20,905 nt of DNA from JBFWQM01 sp050249455 (GTDB lineage Bacteria > Pseudomonadota > Alphaproteobacteria > MPNO01 > VGEU01), in the NCBI GenBank assembly GCA_050249455.1, contig JBFWQM010000075.1, forward strand, positions 1 to 20,905. The letters are read 5' to 3'. Numbering within the stretch: the first letter of the stretch is position 1; every line of letters starts with the position of its first letter. The translations under genes and the position numbers were made by a program. Below, piece after piece: positions 8,265 to 15,054 of the stretch. The notes under the pieces were generated by a model. The model did not search any database and had not been told where the DNA came from. It saw only the letters and a program-made list of their open reading frames with translations.

Positions 8265-9833
8265 GTGGCGGGGCTGCTGTCACCCCTTCTTTCCGGCGGC
8301 CGGCGGACGGTGCCGCCGATCGCCGTCCTGGCGCTGGCCTGGGTGGTGCCGTGCCTGTGGCTGGCCGACCAGCTCATGCCGCCGATCAACCACGACGTGG
8401 CGTTGCTGCTGAAGGCCGCCGAACGGTGGCTCGACGGCGAGCGGCTCTATGTCGACGTGATCGACGTCAACCCGCCGCTGATCGTCTGGCTGTCCGCGCT
8501 GGCGCCGCTGGCCGAGCGGTGGCTCGGCCTCCTGCCGGCGACGACATGGTTCTCCGGTCTCGCCGTCGCGGCGGCGGCGGCGGGCGCGCTCGCGGCACGG
8601 CGGTTCCTGCTGCGCGCCGCCGGCACGGGCGCGCGCGGCTTTGCCGAGACGGCGGCCGTCGCCGGCTTCGGCATCCTGGCGTGCCTGCCGGGCCAGGACT
8701 TCGGCCAGCGCGAGCACCTGATGCTGTGCGCCGCGCTTCCCTATCTCGGCCTCGCCGCGGCGCGCGACGCCGGGGCGCGCGTCGGGCTGGCCTTCTCGCT
8801 TGCCGTCGCCGTCGCCGCCGCGCTCGCGTTCTGCCTCAAGCCCCATTTCGCGCTCGTCCCGCTCGCGGTCGAAGGCCTGCTGCTCGCACGCGGCGGCCGG
8901 CGGCGCCTCGCCGATCCCGTGCCGTGGACGATGGCGGTGACGGCGGCGGCCTACGCCGCCGCCGTGGTCGCGCTGGCACCGGCCTATCTCGACATCGCGC
9001 TGCCGCTGGCGATGGAACTCTACGTGCCGGCACGCCGCGGATGGTGGGGGGCGGCGACGACGTCGGACCTCGCGGTCGCGCTGCCGCTTTGGGCGGTGGC
9101 CGCGACGGCGGCGTTCGCCGCGTCGCGGCAGCCTGTCGCGCGATTGACCGCCGCCGCCGCCGCCGCCGCGGCGCTTGCCGCCGTCGTTCAGGGCACCGGC
9201 TGGAGCTACCACGTGCTGCCGGCGAGCGCATTGTCCTTGTGGACAGTCGCGCTCGTCGCCGCGGAGCGCGCGGCGATGGCGACGCAGCGACCGCAGCGCG
9301 ACGTCGGCCGGCGCGCGATCGCCGCCGCCGCTTGCGCCAGCGCGCTGTGGCTGCTGCCGGTCAACCTGATGTGGCCGTTCACGCGCGCGCTGCCCGCTGC
9401 GGCCGATCCCAGCGCGCAGATCGCGGACCTGATGACGCGCTACGCGCGCGACGGCCGGGCGATGGTGCTGTCGATGGACGTGTGGCCGTATTATCCCGCA
9501 TTCAATTACGCGCATGCGCGGGGCGCGATGCACTTCTTCACGTTGTGGCCGCTGCAGGGCGCATACCGGCAATGTCCGCCGCCGCGCGCGCCGCAGCAGA
9601 TGACGGCGCAGGAGCGCTTCGTATTCGACAGCATCGCGCGCGACTTCGCGCGGCGCGCGCCGCCGCTGCTGTTCGTGCAGACCGACTTCAAGCTCGCGCG
9701 CTGCGGCGAGTCGGACTTCAACTTCCTGTCCTATTTTCGACAGGATCCGTCGTTCGACAGAGTGTTCCAGGGATACGCGCAACTAACGAAGATCGGCGCG
9801 ATCAACGTCTACACGCGGCGCGCGCGCCGCTAG
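8265..9833 (+). CDS. Polytopic membrane protein, GT-C glycosyltransferase-like
   Basis: The 522-residue product has about nine or ten hydrophobic segments in its first 370 residues and a soluble C-terminal domain of about 140 residues. The first outside loop has NHD at 42-44 followed by DVIDVNPPLIVWL (64-76), which resembles the acidic metal site and the NPP/KPP motif of ArnT/PMT-type GT-C enzymes. These move sugars from polyprenyl phosphate carriers to acceptors on the outer face of the inner membrane. I assign the fold by these features only; the donor and acceptor are unknown. The start is uncertain: GTG at 8265 has only a weak ribosome site, and a GTG near 8310 is an alternative. A poly-alanine run (about residues 296-305) comes from a GCC repeat. 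It precedes the PEP-CTERM gene on the same strand. Confidence 0.75.
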   Translation: MAGLLSPLLSGGRRTVPPIAVLALAWVVPCLWLADQLMPPINHDVALLLKAAERWLDGERLYVDVIDVNPPLIVWLSALAPLAERWLGLLPATTWFSGLAVAAAAAGALAARRFLLRAAGTGARGFAETAAVAGFGILACLPGQDFGQREHLMLCAALPYLGLAAARDAGARVGLAFSLAVAVAAALAFCLKPHFALVPLAVEGLLLARGGRRRLADPVPWTMAVTAAAYAAAVVALAPAYLDIALPLAMELYVPARRGWWGAATTSDLAVALPLWAVAATAAFAASRQPVARLTAAAAAAAALAAVVQGTGWSYHVLPASALSLWTVALVAAERAAMATQRPQRDVGRRAIAAAACASALWLLPVNLMWPFTRALPAAADPSAQIADLMTRYARDGRAMVLSMDVWPYYPAFNYAHARGAMHFFTLWPLQGAYRQCPPPRAPQQMTAQERFVFDSIARDFARRAPPLLFVQTDFKLARCGESDFNFLSYFRQDPSFDRVFQGYAQLTKIGAINVYTRRARR

Positions 9834-10089
9834 CCACGCGTGCAAGAAAGCCCGCTGTGACGCGGAAATGTCGCGCGCTCACCGAGTCGACACAAACGTT
9901 AACTCGGAACCATGTCGGCGAATTTTACAAACGCGTGTCGGCCGCGCGCGCCGAACGCAACGCGATCCTGTGCGCCGAATTATTCTTCGGTTGGAAATCA
10001 GCACGTTTGGCGCCGTTTCGAATCACGCCGCCGCGCGTGGCACCCCGCTTGCATTAAGGTTAATCGTTTCGGAATGCATGGGGGAAGTT
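9834..10089. promoter_or_regulatory. Regulatory leader of the PEP-CTERM gene
   Basis: This 256-base non-coding stretch is richer in AT than the genes around it. It holds a sigma-54 promoter at 10038-10053 (listed separately) and, about 75 bases before the predicted transcription start, the dyad CCGAA-N6-TTCGG at 9975-9990, a fitting place for a bacterial enhancer-binding protein. CGTTTCG followed by AAT or GAAT occurs twice (near 10013 and 10065). No gene is seen here. Confidence 0.5.
10038..10053 (+). promoter_or_regulatory. Sigma-54 (RpoN) -24/-12 promoter
   Basis: TGGCAC, five bases, then TTGCA: the GG and GC are exactly ten bases apart, matching the RpoN consensus at every key base. Transcription would start near 10064, leaving a short leader with the ribosome site GGGGGA before the ATG at 10090. 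RpoN with the PrsK/PrsR two-component system is known to drive PEP-CTERM genes in other proteobacteria, so the position makes biological sense. Confidence 0.82.
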
Positions 10090-11022
10090 ATGCCGATTAA
10101 CGCCAAGCGTACGATCGTTGGAGCGGCGCTCGCCATTCTGTTCGGCGGGGGGCTTGCGAGCCCGTCCAACGCAATTCCGCTCGACCAGATCCAGGGTCCG
10201 GTCGAGTTCAAGTTCTTCGCCGGCAGCACCGGCCAAAACACCGTCGGCGGCCCGTGCGCCATCGGCGGCGGTTGCGAGAACACTTGGCTGGGCTCCACGC
10301 TCACGCAGATCGTCGACAGCAATACGCTGCTGCCGGTGTTCAACCAGGGCGAAGGCGGACAGTACCTGGCCGCCATGCTCTACGGGGTCAGCGACATCTC
10401 GATCACCGGCTCCGCGCCGAACTTCAACATCTACTCCGCGGGCGCAACCGCGGCGGGCACGGGCGGCGTCGGGAACGGCCGCATCTACATCGACGTCTAC
10501 CTTCGCAATGCACCGCCCGACCTGTCGGGCGGGCCGGCCGACCGTACCGGCTACAACACCTATACCGGTATCTCGGACGGCGCGTCGCTGTGGCTGCGGG
10601 TCGAGCTCACGGAAGGCATCGCGGTAGACGATCCCACCACGATCGGCGTCGACGAGAGCCAGGCGACGCTGTTCCAGACCGCGACATCGGCCACCAACCC
10701 GGCGTCGGGCGAAGGCACGTTCTACGGCAACGTCGTCGGAGGCTCGGCCCAGGCGCAGTTCGACGGCAACGGCTTCCTGATACCGAACACCGGTGCGTTC
10801 GCGGACATGTTCGGGATCTTCGACTTCCGCGAGAACAACACCAGCGGCGGCATCCCGGGCTGCACGTCGTCCACCGGCGCAGTGAACGTGCAACCGGGTT
10901 GCTGGGAGAACTTCGTCAGCGACCCGATCCGCGCGCTGGCGGTGCCGGAGCCGGAGACGATCGGCCTCACCGGCATGGCGCTGCTGCTGATGGCGGCCGC
11001 GCATCGCCGCCGCCGGCGCTAG
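10090..11022 (+). CDS. PEP-CTERM sorting-domain surface protein
   Basis: The 310-residue product has a Sec signal peptide (about residues 1-28, cleavage near SNA-IP) and a textbook C-terminal sorting signal: VPEP at 285-288, a hydrophobic stretch (ETIGLTGMALLLMAAAH) and five terminal arginines. Exosortases recognise this tag in the inner membrane, and the protein is then cut and released or anchored at the surface, often in species making exopolysaccharide. The middle is rich in Gly, Ser, Thr and Asn with two cysteine pairs (GGPCAIGGGC and GCTSSTG/GCWENF) that may form disulfides. I do not recognise a catalytic domain. The start at 10090 has GGGGGA four bases upstream; the frame is open further up but lacks a signal there. 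No exosortase gene is in the window. Confidence 0.92.
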   Translation: MPINAKRTIVGAALAILFGGGLASPSNAIPLDQIQGPVEFKFFAGSTGQNTVGGPCAIGGGCENTWLGSTLTQIVDSNTLLPVFNQGEGGQYLAAMLYGVSDISITGSAPNFNIYSAGATAAGTGGVGNGRIYIDVYLRNAPPDLSGGPADRTGYNTYTGISDGASLWLRVELTEGIAVDDPTTIGVDESQATLFQTATSATNPASGEGTFYGNVVGGSAQAQFDGNGFLIPNTGAFADMFGIFDFRENNTSGGIPGCTSSTGAVNVQPGCWENFVSDPIRALAVPEPETIGLTGMALLLMAAAHRRRRR

Positions 11023-11046
11023 CCGACGGGCCTTGCGGCCAGACGC

Positions 11047-11080
11047 AAAGGGCGGCGCGAATGCGCCGCCCTTTTTCTTT
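11047..11080. terminator. Bidirectional terminator between convergent genes
   Basis: AAAGGGCGGCGC (11047-11058) pairs perfectly over 12 bases with GCGCCGCCCTTT (11063-11074) around a GAAT loop, followed by TTCTTT. It ends the PEP-CTERM transcript 24 bases after its stop. The three As on the left side give only a short T tail for the leftward adenylate-forming gene (stop 11098), so it may be weaker in that direction. Confidence 0.93.
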
Positions 11081-11097
11081 AGGCCGCCCGACCGGAC

Positions 11098-12576
11098 TCA
11101 GCCGACGTAGCGGAACTTGCGTTCGTAATCGAGCTCCATCGCCACCGGGAATTCGCGGTACGGCCGCAGCACGATGCGCTCCGGCGTCACCGCCGAATAA
11201 CGGGTCAGCGCGTCGGCCAGCCGCGCCTCGCCGTCCTTCGGGCGCTTCACGCCCCTGCGCAGCTGCACGTCGATCCGCGCGCGCCCGGCCTTGGTGCGCG
11301 TCAGGTAGAAGTTGCCGGTCGCCGCTTGCGCGAGGCCGTGGTCGTGATAGAGCGCCTCCTTCACCTCTTCCGGGGTCAGGCGGCCGTCGGCGGCCTCCAG
11401 CGCCTTGCCGCGGCCGGCGACGGCCACGAACGGCAGCTTGAGGTCGGGCGCCGTGCCGACCCCGCGGGCGGCGAGCAGATCGACCATCTCGCCGTAGCCG
11501 TAGACCCTTCCCAGGTCGCCGGCGCGATAGCGCAGCAGCGGAATGTGCATGTGCGCGCTCAGCATCGAGATGACGAGCTCGTCTGTCGCCGTCGTCTCCA
11601 CCGTGCAGCGGTGCGGGTAATAGACGAACAGCATCGGGCAGACGCGCGCGTCCGCGCCGAACAGCGCGGCACGCAACGCCGGGTCGGCATGCGCCCGACG
11701 ACGGATGGCAATGGTTTCACGGGTTTCGTGGAAGATGTTGAGATCGAGCTCTGCGACGCCCATCGACGATCCGATCAGCCGGCTGTCGGGCGCGCTCATG
11801 TCCGCGATGCCGAGGCGCGCGGCGAGATAGGTGCGGTAGTTCTCGGCGATCCCCTCCTCGCCGGTGATGATGTGGACCGGCACCTTCGGCCACTCGATGC
11901 CGTGGTGGGCCTCGCCGTCCTCGACGATCTTCTTGATGAAGGATCCCTCGCCAACCAGGATGATCTGGTCGAACTCGGGGCCGAACTTCTTGATCAAGGC
12001 GTAGACCATGTCGTCGCGCACGCTGGTCTCGGCGATCACCGTGGCCCGGGTGTGGACCTTCACGCCCATCGGGAGGCAGTTGATCAGCAGGGTCCGCCGC
12101 TCGTCGACGCGGAACAGGTACTGCAACCCGGTGTCGATCGACTGCGCCGAGGTCTCCTGGTTGACCCGCGTGTTGACGCCGAACGAGAAGACGCCGGAGT
12201 GCCCGGAGCTGGTGAGCACCGAGCGCGCCTCGGAAAGCGAGCCGCCGACAGCGAGATCGGCGATCGAGTGCGCACCGAACGTGAGGTGTTTGTCGAGCAG
12301 CGGGACCAACCGGCGGAACGAGACCATGTCGACCACGTCCTCGGCGCGCACGCCGCGCGCGGCCAGCAGCGCCCGATAGGACGGCACCAGCGAGGCGGCG
12401 CGGCGGAACGCCAGCACCGTGTCGCGCTCGCCCGCGGCGGCGATCAGCTCCGGCGGCGTCTCGCGCAGCAGGCGGATCAGCGCCTCGCGTTCGGCACGTT
12501 CATCGCGGACGCCCGCCCCCGGGGCTGGCCCCGACGGCTCCGGTTGCGCCAGACGCTCCTGCGCATGCGTGACCAC
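11098..12576 (-). CDS. PaaK/CapK-like adenylate-forming enzyme
   Basis: The 492-residue product resembles phenylacetate-CoA ligase-type members of the ANL superfamily, which activate a carboxylic acid with ATP and pass it to CoA or another acceptor. The phosphate-binding loop is LTSSGHSGVFSFG (about 121-133) rather than the common TSGTTG. Other marks are GSSMGVAELDL (269-279), YRAGDLGR with D354, and the C-terminal hinge GRGKALEAADGRLTPEEVKEAL (starting near 388). No carrier-protein domain is attached. I chose GTG at 12576 because AAAGGAG lies seven to eight bases upstream; a TTG at 12582 is too close to that site. It is last in the leftward run after the outer membrane barrel gene, 114 bases away. 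The acid it activates is unknown. Confidence 0.8.
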   Translation of the reverse strand: MVTHAQERLAQPEPSGPAPGAGVRDERAEREALIRLLRETPPELIAAAGERDTVLAFRRAASLVPSYRALLAARGVRAEDVVDMVSFRRLVPLLDKHLTFGAHSIADLAVGGSLSEARSVLTSSGHSGVFSFGVNTRVNQETSAQSIDTGLQYLFRVDERRTLLINCLPMGVKVHTRATVIAETSVRDDMVYALIKKFGPEFDQIILVGEGSFIKKIVEDGEAHHGIEWPKVPVHIITGEEGIAENYRTYLAARLGIADMSAPDSRLIGSSMGVAELDLNIFHETRETIAIRRRAHADPALRAALFGADARVCPMLFVYYPHRCTVETTATDELVISMLSAHMHIPLLRYRAGDLGRVYGYGEMVDLLAARGVGTAPDLKLPFVAVAGRGKALEAADGRLTPEEVKEALYHDHGLAQAATGNFYLTRTKAGRARIDVQLRRGVKRPKDGEARLADALTRYSAVTPERIVLRPYREFPVAMELDYERKFRYVG

Positions 12577-12677
12577 CCGCAATCTCCTTTTGCCCGAAAT
12601 GAATCCACGGCCGTTGGACGCATCGCCGCGGCAGCCCCCGCAGCAGTGATCGCCCCGCCCTGGTAAAGAGGTGGTTA

Positions 12678-12689
12678 ACGGCGCGCCGT
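12678..12689. repeat. 12-base palindrome between barrel and ligase genes
   Basis: ACGGCGCGCCGT is a perfect palindrome just after the barrel gene's stop. It has no loop and no T tail, so it is not a normal terminator. The remaining spacer to the ligase start (12576) shows no clear promoter, so the two genes are probably co-transcribed. Confidence 0.3.
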
Positions 12690-12690
12690 G

Positions 12691-13902
12691 TCAAAAGTAG
12701 CGCAGCAGCCTGAGCTTCACATGATCGTCGCGGCGCAGGCCGTAGACCGGGTCCGATGGCGCGACGTTGGCGAAGAAGCGTCCTTCGAGCTCGACTTTCC
12801 AGACGTTGCTCAGACGCCGCTCGAACTCGAGCGACACGAAGGTACCGCCGTCGCCGCGATCGACGATCGCACCCACCAGCAGGTGGGTGTCGTGCACGTC
12901 GTTCAAGGCCAGGCGCGCGCCGACGAACACGTCGTCCTCGAACGGCGTCTCGGGCGCCGTCGAGTCGCGGCCGTCACGGAGGTATTCGGCCAGAAGCCCG
13001 ACGTCAACGTCGCTGCCGAAAACATTGAAGAACGTGTATTCGAACCCGCCGACCAGCGCGGCGAAGGTGCGGCCCTGGCCGCCGCGCGCCAGCGCCTCCA
13101 GCTTCAGGAGCCAGCCGCCGACGGTGTACTGCGCGTCGATGCTGCCCTGGTCGATCAGATCGTAGTGCGGCACCGCGACCAGCGACCCGCCGCGCACCTC
13201 CGGCACCAGCCGCGGCTCGCGGCCGGTGCCACGGAAATAGCCGAGCCCGACGTCGAGCCCGCCGACCGACCGCGCGTAGCGCAGCGCGATGTCCGGGTGG
13301 AAGCGGCCGGCGTCGGCCTCGTAGCGCGCATCCTCATGCGCGATGGGCAGGACGCCGCGCAGCCGCGCCCGCCGCTCCGGGAAAGTGCGCTCGCGGAAAT
13401 AAGGCATCACGAACGCCCCGAACCGCCCCCATTCCGTCGTCAGGTTCGCGGCCGCCATCGGCTGGCCGAGCTTGTCCTCGCCGTCCACGTCCTCGACCAG
13501 GTCGGTCTGGTTGACGATGTCGACCAGGTGGACCGACTCCGTGACTCCCCAGAACACCTTGCTGGCGCCAACGACGAAGTCCCAGGCGCCGGCGATATGG
13601 CGCCAGCTCGCTTCGCGCACATCGACGTGCGTTCGCTCCTCGTCGTAGGCGTCGTAGCGGGCGAACGGCGCCAGGGTCAGGCGGTCGAGGCCGTCGTTCC
13701 ACGTGTAACGGATGGCCGGCTCGATCGAGATCGAGGGCGAGACGGTGGCGTCGCGCTGCTCCGGAAACAGGGGATCGTCGGGAAAGACGCGCAGCTCGGC
13801 CGCGACCGAGGCCTCGTACTCCCATTCGCCGGCGCACGCCGGCGTCCCCCACCACATCGTCGCCGCGCTCGCCGCGAGGACTGCGTGCCGAAGGCGCGCC
13901 AT
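12691..13902 (-). CDS. Outer membrane beta-barrel protein, DUF1302-like
   Basis: The 403-residue product has a Sec signal peptide (residues 1-24, cleavage after PACA) and ends in RYF, the terminal phenylalanine that the BAM machinery uses to fold barrels into the outer membrane. Alternating aromatic and polar strands run through the whole protein. The region REASWRHIAGAWDFVVGASK (96-115) followed by VFWGVTESVHLVDIVNQTDL resembles the conserved core of DUF1302-type outer membrane proteins, which often occur beside MMPL/RND transporters and LolA-like or DUF1329 proteins. It may be the outer membrane exit or entry for whatever the transporter moves; this is inference from neighbours. The ATG at 13902 has only a weak ribosome site. 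Confidence 0.8.
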   Translation of the reverse strand: MARLRHAVLAASAATMWWGTPACAGEWEYEASVAAELRVFPDDPLFPEQRDATVSPSISIEPAIRYTWNDGLDRLTLAPFARYDAYDEERTHVDVREASWRHIAGAWDFVVGASKVFWGVTESVHLVDIVNQTDLVEDVDGEDKLGQPMAAANLTTEWGRFGAFVMPYFRERTFPERRARLRGVLPIAHEDARYEADAGRFHPDIALRYARSVGGLDVGLGYFRGTGREPRLVPEVRGGSLVAVPHYDLIDQGSIDAQYTVGGWLLKLEALARGGQGRTFAALVGGFEYTFFNVFGSDVDVGLLAEYLRDGRDSTAPETPFEDDVFVGARLALNDVHDTHLLVGAIVDRGDGGTFVSLEFERRLSNVWKVELEGRFFANVAPSDPVYGLRRDDHVKLRLLRYF

Positions 13903-13981
13903 TCCAGACGACAGGCGAATATCGTTGCCGAATCAACGTCCTGGATAGCGTGTTTCGGCGCGCGACGCCACTGTTAATGAC

Positions 13982-14755
13982 TTATGCGCAGGCCCTTTGC
14001 GCTTCCTGGGCCAACGCGTACCAGCCGTTGCTGCGGCGGCCGGGCAGCCACGGTCGCGGCTGCAGCGTTTCCTCCAGGTCGGCCGTGAAGTCCCAATAGA
14101 GGTCGGGGCACTTCACGAACACGCTTCGCTCGAGCTGATCGATGCCGGCGAGGTACGGCTGGACGGCGCCGTAGTAGTCGGCAACCGGGCCGACCGGCGC
14201 AAAGCTGAAATGAAAGCGGTTGAGCAGGCGCGCGAGCGACGGCTCCATGGCCGCCAGCCAATGCGTGATCCCGGTCCGCTTCGACATCCGGTAGACGGCG
14301 CGGTAGAGGCCCAGCACGATCTCGCAGTCGGCAACCGCGCGGGCGGCGCCGCCGCTGCCGCGGCGATAGCCCTTGCTGAAGACCAGCCGCGACAGCTCGG
14401 CGACGCTCGCCCACGGCTCGAAGCCGATGTCCATGCGGCAGTGGCCGTGCGCCGGAAAGCCGAGCGTCGATTCCGGGACCAGGCGCACCCCGGCAATGAC
14501 CGTGCCCTGTTCGTCCACGCAGCCGAAATGGTAGGCGATCTCGTCGAACTCGTCGCGTTCCATCGCCCCGGGAAAGAGATCGGGCGACAGGAAGCCCTTT
14601 TCGTTGCAGTACACCTGCCAGCGCAGACGGAAATACTGGTCCAGGAGCGGCGTGTCGTTCAGAAGCACGAAGCGGATCGACTGCGGTTCTGCCACGGTTT
14701 CGTTTTCGTCATTGTCCGTGGTTTGCGCAGACAAAAGCGTTCCGTCAGAAAACAT
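13982..14755 (-). CDS. PEP-CTERM/exosortase system-associated acyltransferase (GNAT, autoinducer synthase-like)
   Basis: The 257-residue product fits the GNAT-like family annotated as PEP-CTERM/exosortase-associated acyltransferase (TIGR03694-type), related to acyl-homoserine lactone synthases and FeeM-type N-acyl amino acid synthases. Visible marks are LRWQVYCNEKGF (44-55), the acidic ERDEFDEIAYHF (66-77), GVRLVPES (89-96) and AELSRLVFSKGYRRG (119-133), the acyl-donor binding part. Such enzymes would join a fatty acyl chain, probably from acyl carrier protein, to an amine. I chose ATG at 14755 because GGGGGGA lies six to seven bases upstream; an in-frame start at 14818 adds residues unlike the family. 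It lies 79 bases before the barrel gene and has its own sigma-54-like promoter. Its product is not known. Confidence 0.85.
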   Translation of the reverse strand: MFSDGTLLSAQTTDNDENETVAEPQSIRFVLLNDTPLLDQYFRLRWQVYCNEKGFLSPDLFPGAMERDEFDEIAYHFGCVDEQGTVIAGVRLVPESTLGFPAHGHCRMDIGFEPWASVAELSRLVFSKGYRRGSGGAARAVADCEIVLGLYRAVYRMSKRTGITHWLAAMEPSLARLLNRFHFSFAPVGPVADYYGAVQPYLAGIDQLERSVFVKCPDLYWDFTADLEETLQPRPWLPGRRSNGWYALAQEAQRACA

Positions 14756-14909
14756 TGTGTTTCCCCCCGAAGTGCATGACGCGTTGCTGACCCGCCCAGC
14801 AAAAAAACAACCAACCATGGGAACCGAATTACAGGGCGGGTGTTAAAGAGAAGTGAAAACGACCGGGCAAATACTCCCTCGCCTTATGCGACAAGTTGTC
14901 TAGCAAATG

Positions 14910-14924
14910 GCAATAAAAATTCCA
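14910..14924 (-). promoter_or_regulatory. Sigma-54-like promoter of the acyltransferase gene
   Basis: On the minus strand TGGAAT, five bases, then TTGC: GG and GC are exactly ten bases apart and the TTGC element is perfect, while the -24 box differs from TGGCAC at two less critical bases. Predicted transcription start is near 14898. The -24 box lies inside the left arm of an 11-base inverted repeat. Confidence 0.55.
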
Positions 14925-15001
14925 GGTTATTTGCGTGACTTTTGTGTGTCACATCTTCGGTTATTTTATATTGGATTTTAGTGATCTTCTCCTGGAATTT
15001 T
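14916..15001. repeat. 11-base inverted repeat, arms 64 bases apart
   Basis: AAAATTCCAGG at 14916-14926 is the exact reverse complement of CCTGGAATTTT at 14991-15001. The left arm covers the -24 element of the sigma-54-like promoter and the right arm lies where an enhancer-binding protein would sit. It could be a looping pair of regulator sites or one end of a long-range RNA or DNA hairpin. Confidence 0.6.
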
Positions 15002-15028
15002 CGTCTTAGTCGAGTGAATCGAGACGTC

Positions 15029-15054
15029 GCCCGGCCGCCGTTGCAGCGCCGGGC
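15029..15054 (-). terminator. Hairpin after the LolA-like gene, weak terminator candidate
   Basis: GCCCGGC and GCCGGGC (arms 15048-15054 and 15029-15035) form a seven-base GC stem with a 12-base loop immediately after the stop codon. No T run follows, so any termination would be partial or factor-dependent; it could also protect the 3' end of the message. Confidence 0.35.

Larger units (their letters stand above)
14756..15054. promoter_or_regulatory. AT-rich regulatory region upstream of the acyltransferase gene
   Basis: This 299-base gap is the most AT-rich part of the window. It contains, read towards the acyltransferase gene: a hairpin right after the LolA-like stop (15029-15054), an 11-base inverted repeat with arms at 14991-15001 and 14916-14926, a GTGAC-N8-GTCAC dyad (14935-14952), a sigma-54-like promoter (14910-14924), the palindrome GACAAGTTGTC (14890-14900), and a leader of about 140 bases. 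No coding frame is convincing here. The density of dyads suggests several regulator sites. Confidence 0.6.

Noticed and set aside
9151..9176. GCC repeat tract as a possible phase-variable microsatellite
   Set aside because: It is in frame, encodes alanine within a membrane segment, and is interrupted; changes would be in multiples of three, so it is ordinary GC-rich coding sequence.
8159..10057. A 632-codon plus-strand frame overlapping the membrane protein gene
   Set aside because: Its translation is arginine-rich without membrane segments, whereas the frame from 8265 gives a coherent multi-spanning protein.
12688..13977. A 429-codon plus-strand frame
   Set aside because: It is antisense to the outer membrane barrel gene, which has a signal peptide and terminal phenylalanine; the plus frame has no recognisable features.
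14935..14952. CRP/FNR-type site in GTGAC-N8-GTCAC
   Set aside because: The GTGA and TCAC half-sites are ten bases apart rather than six, so it does not fit CRP; kept only as an unnamed dyad.
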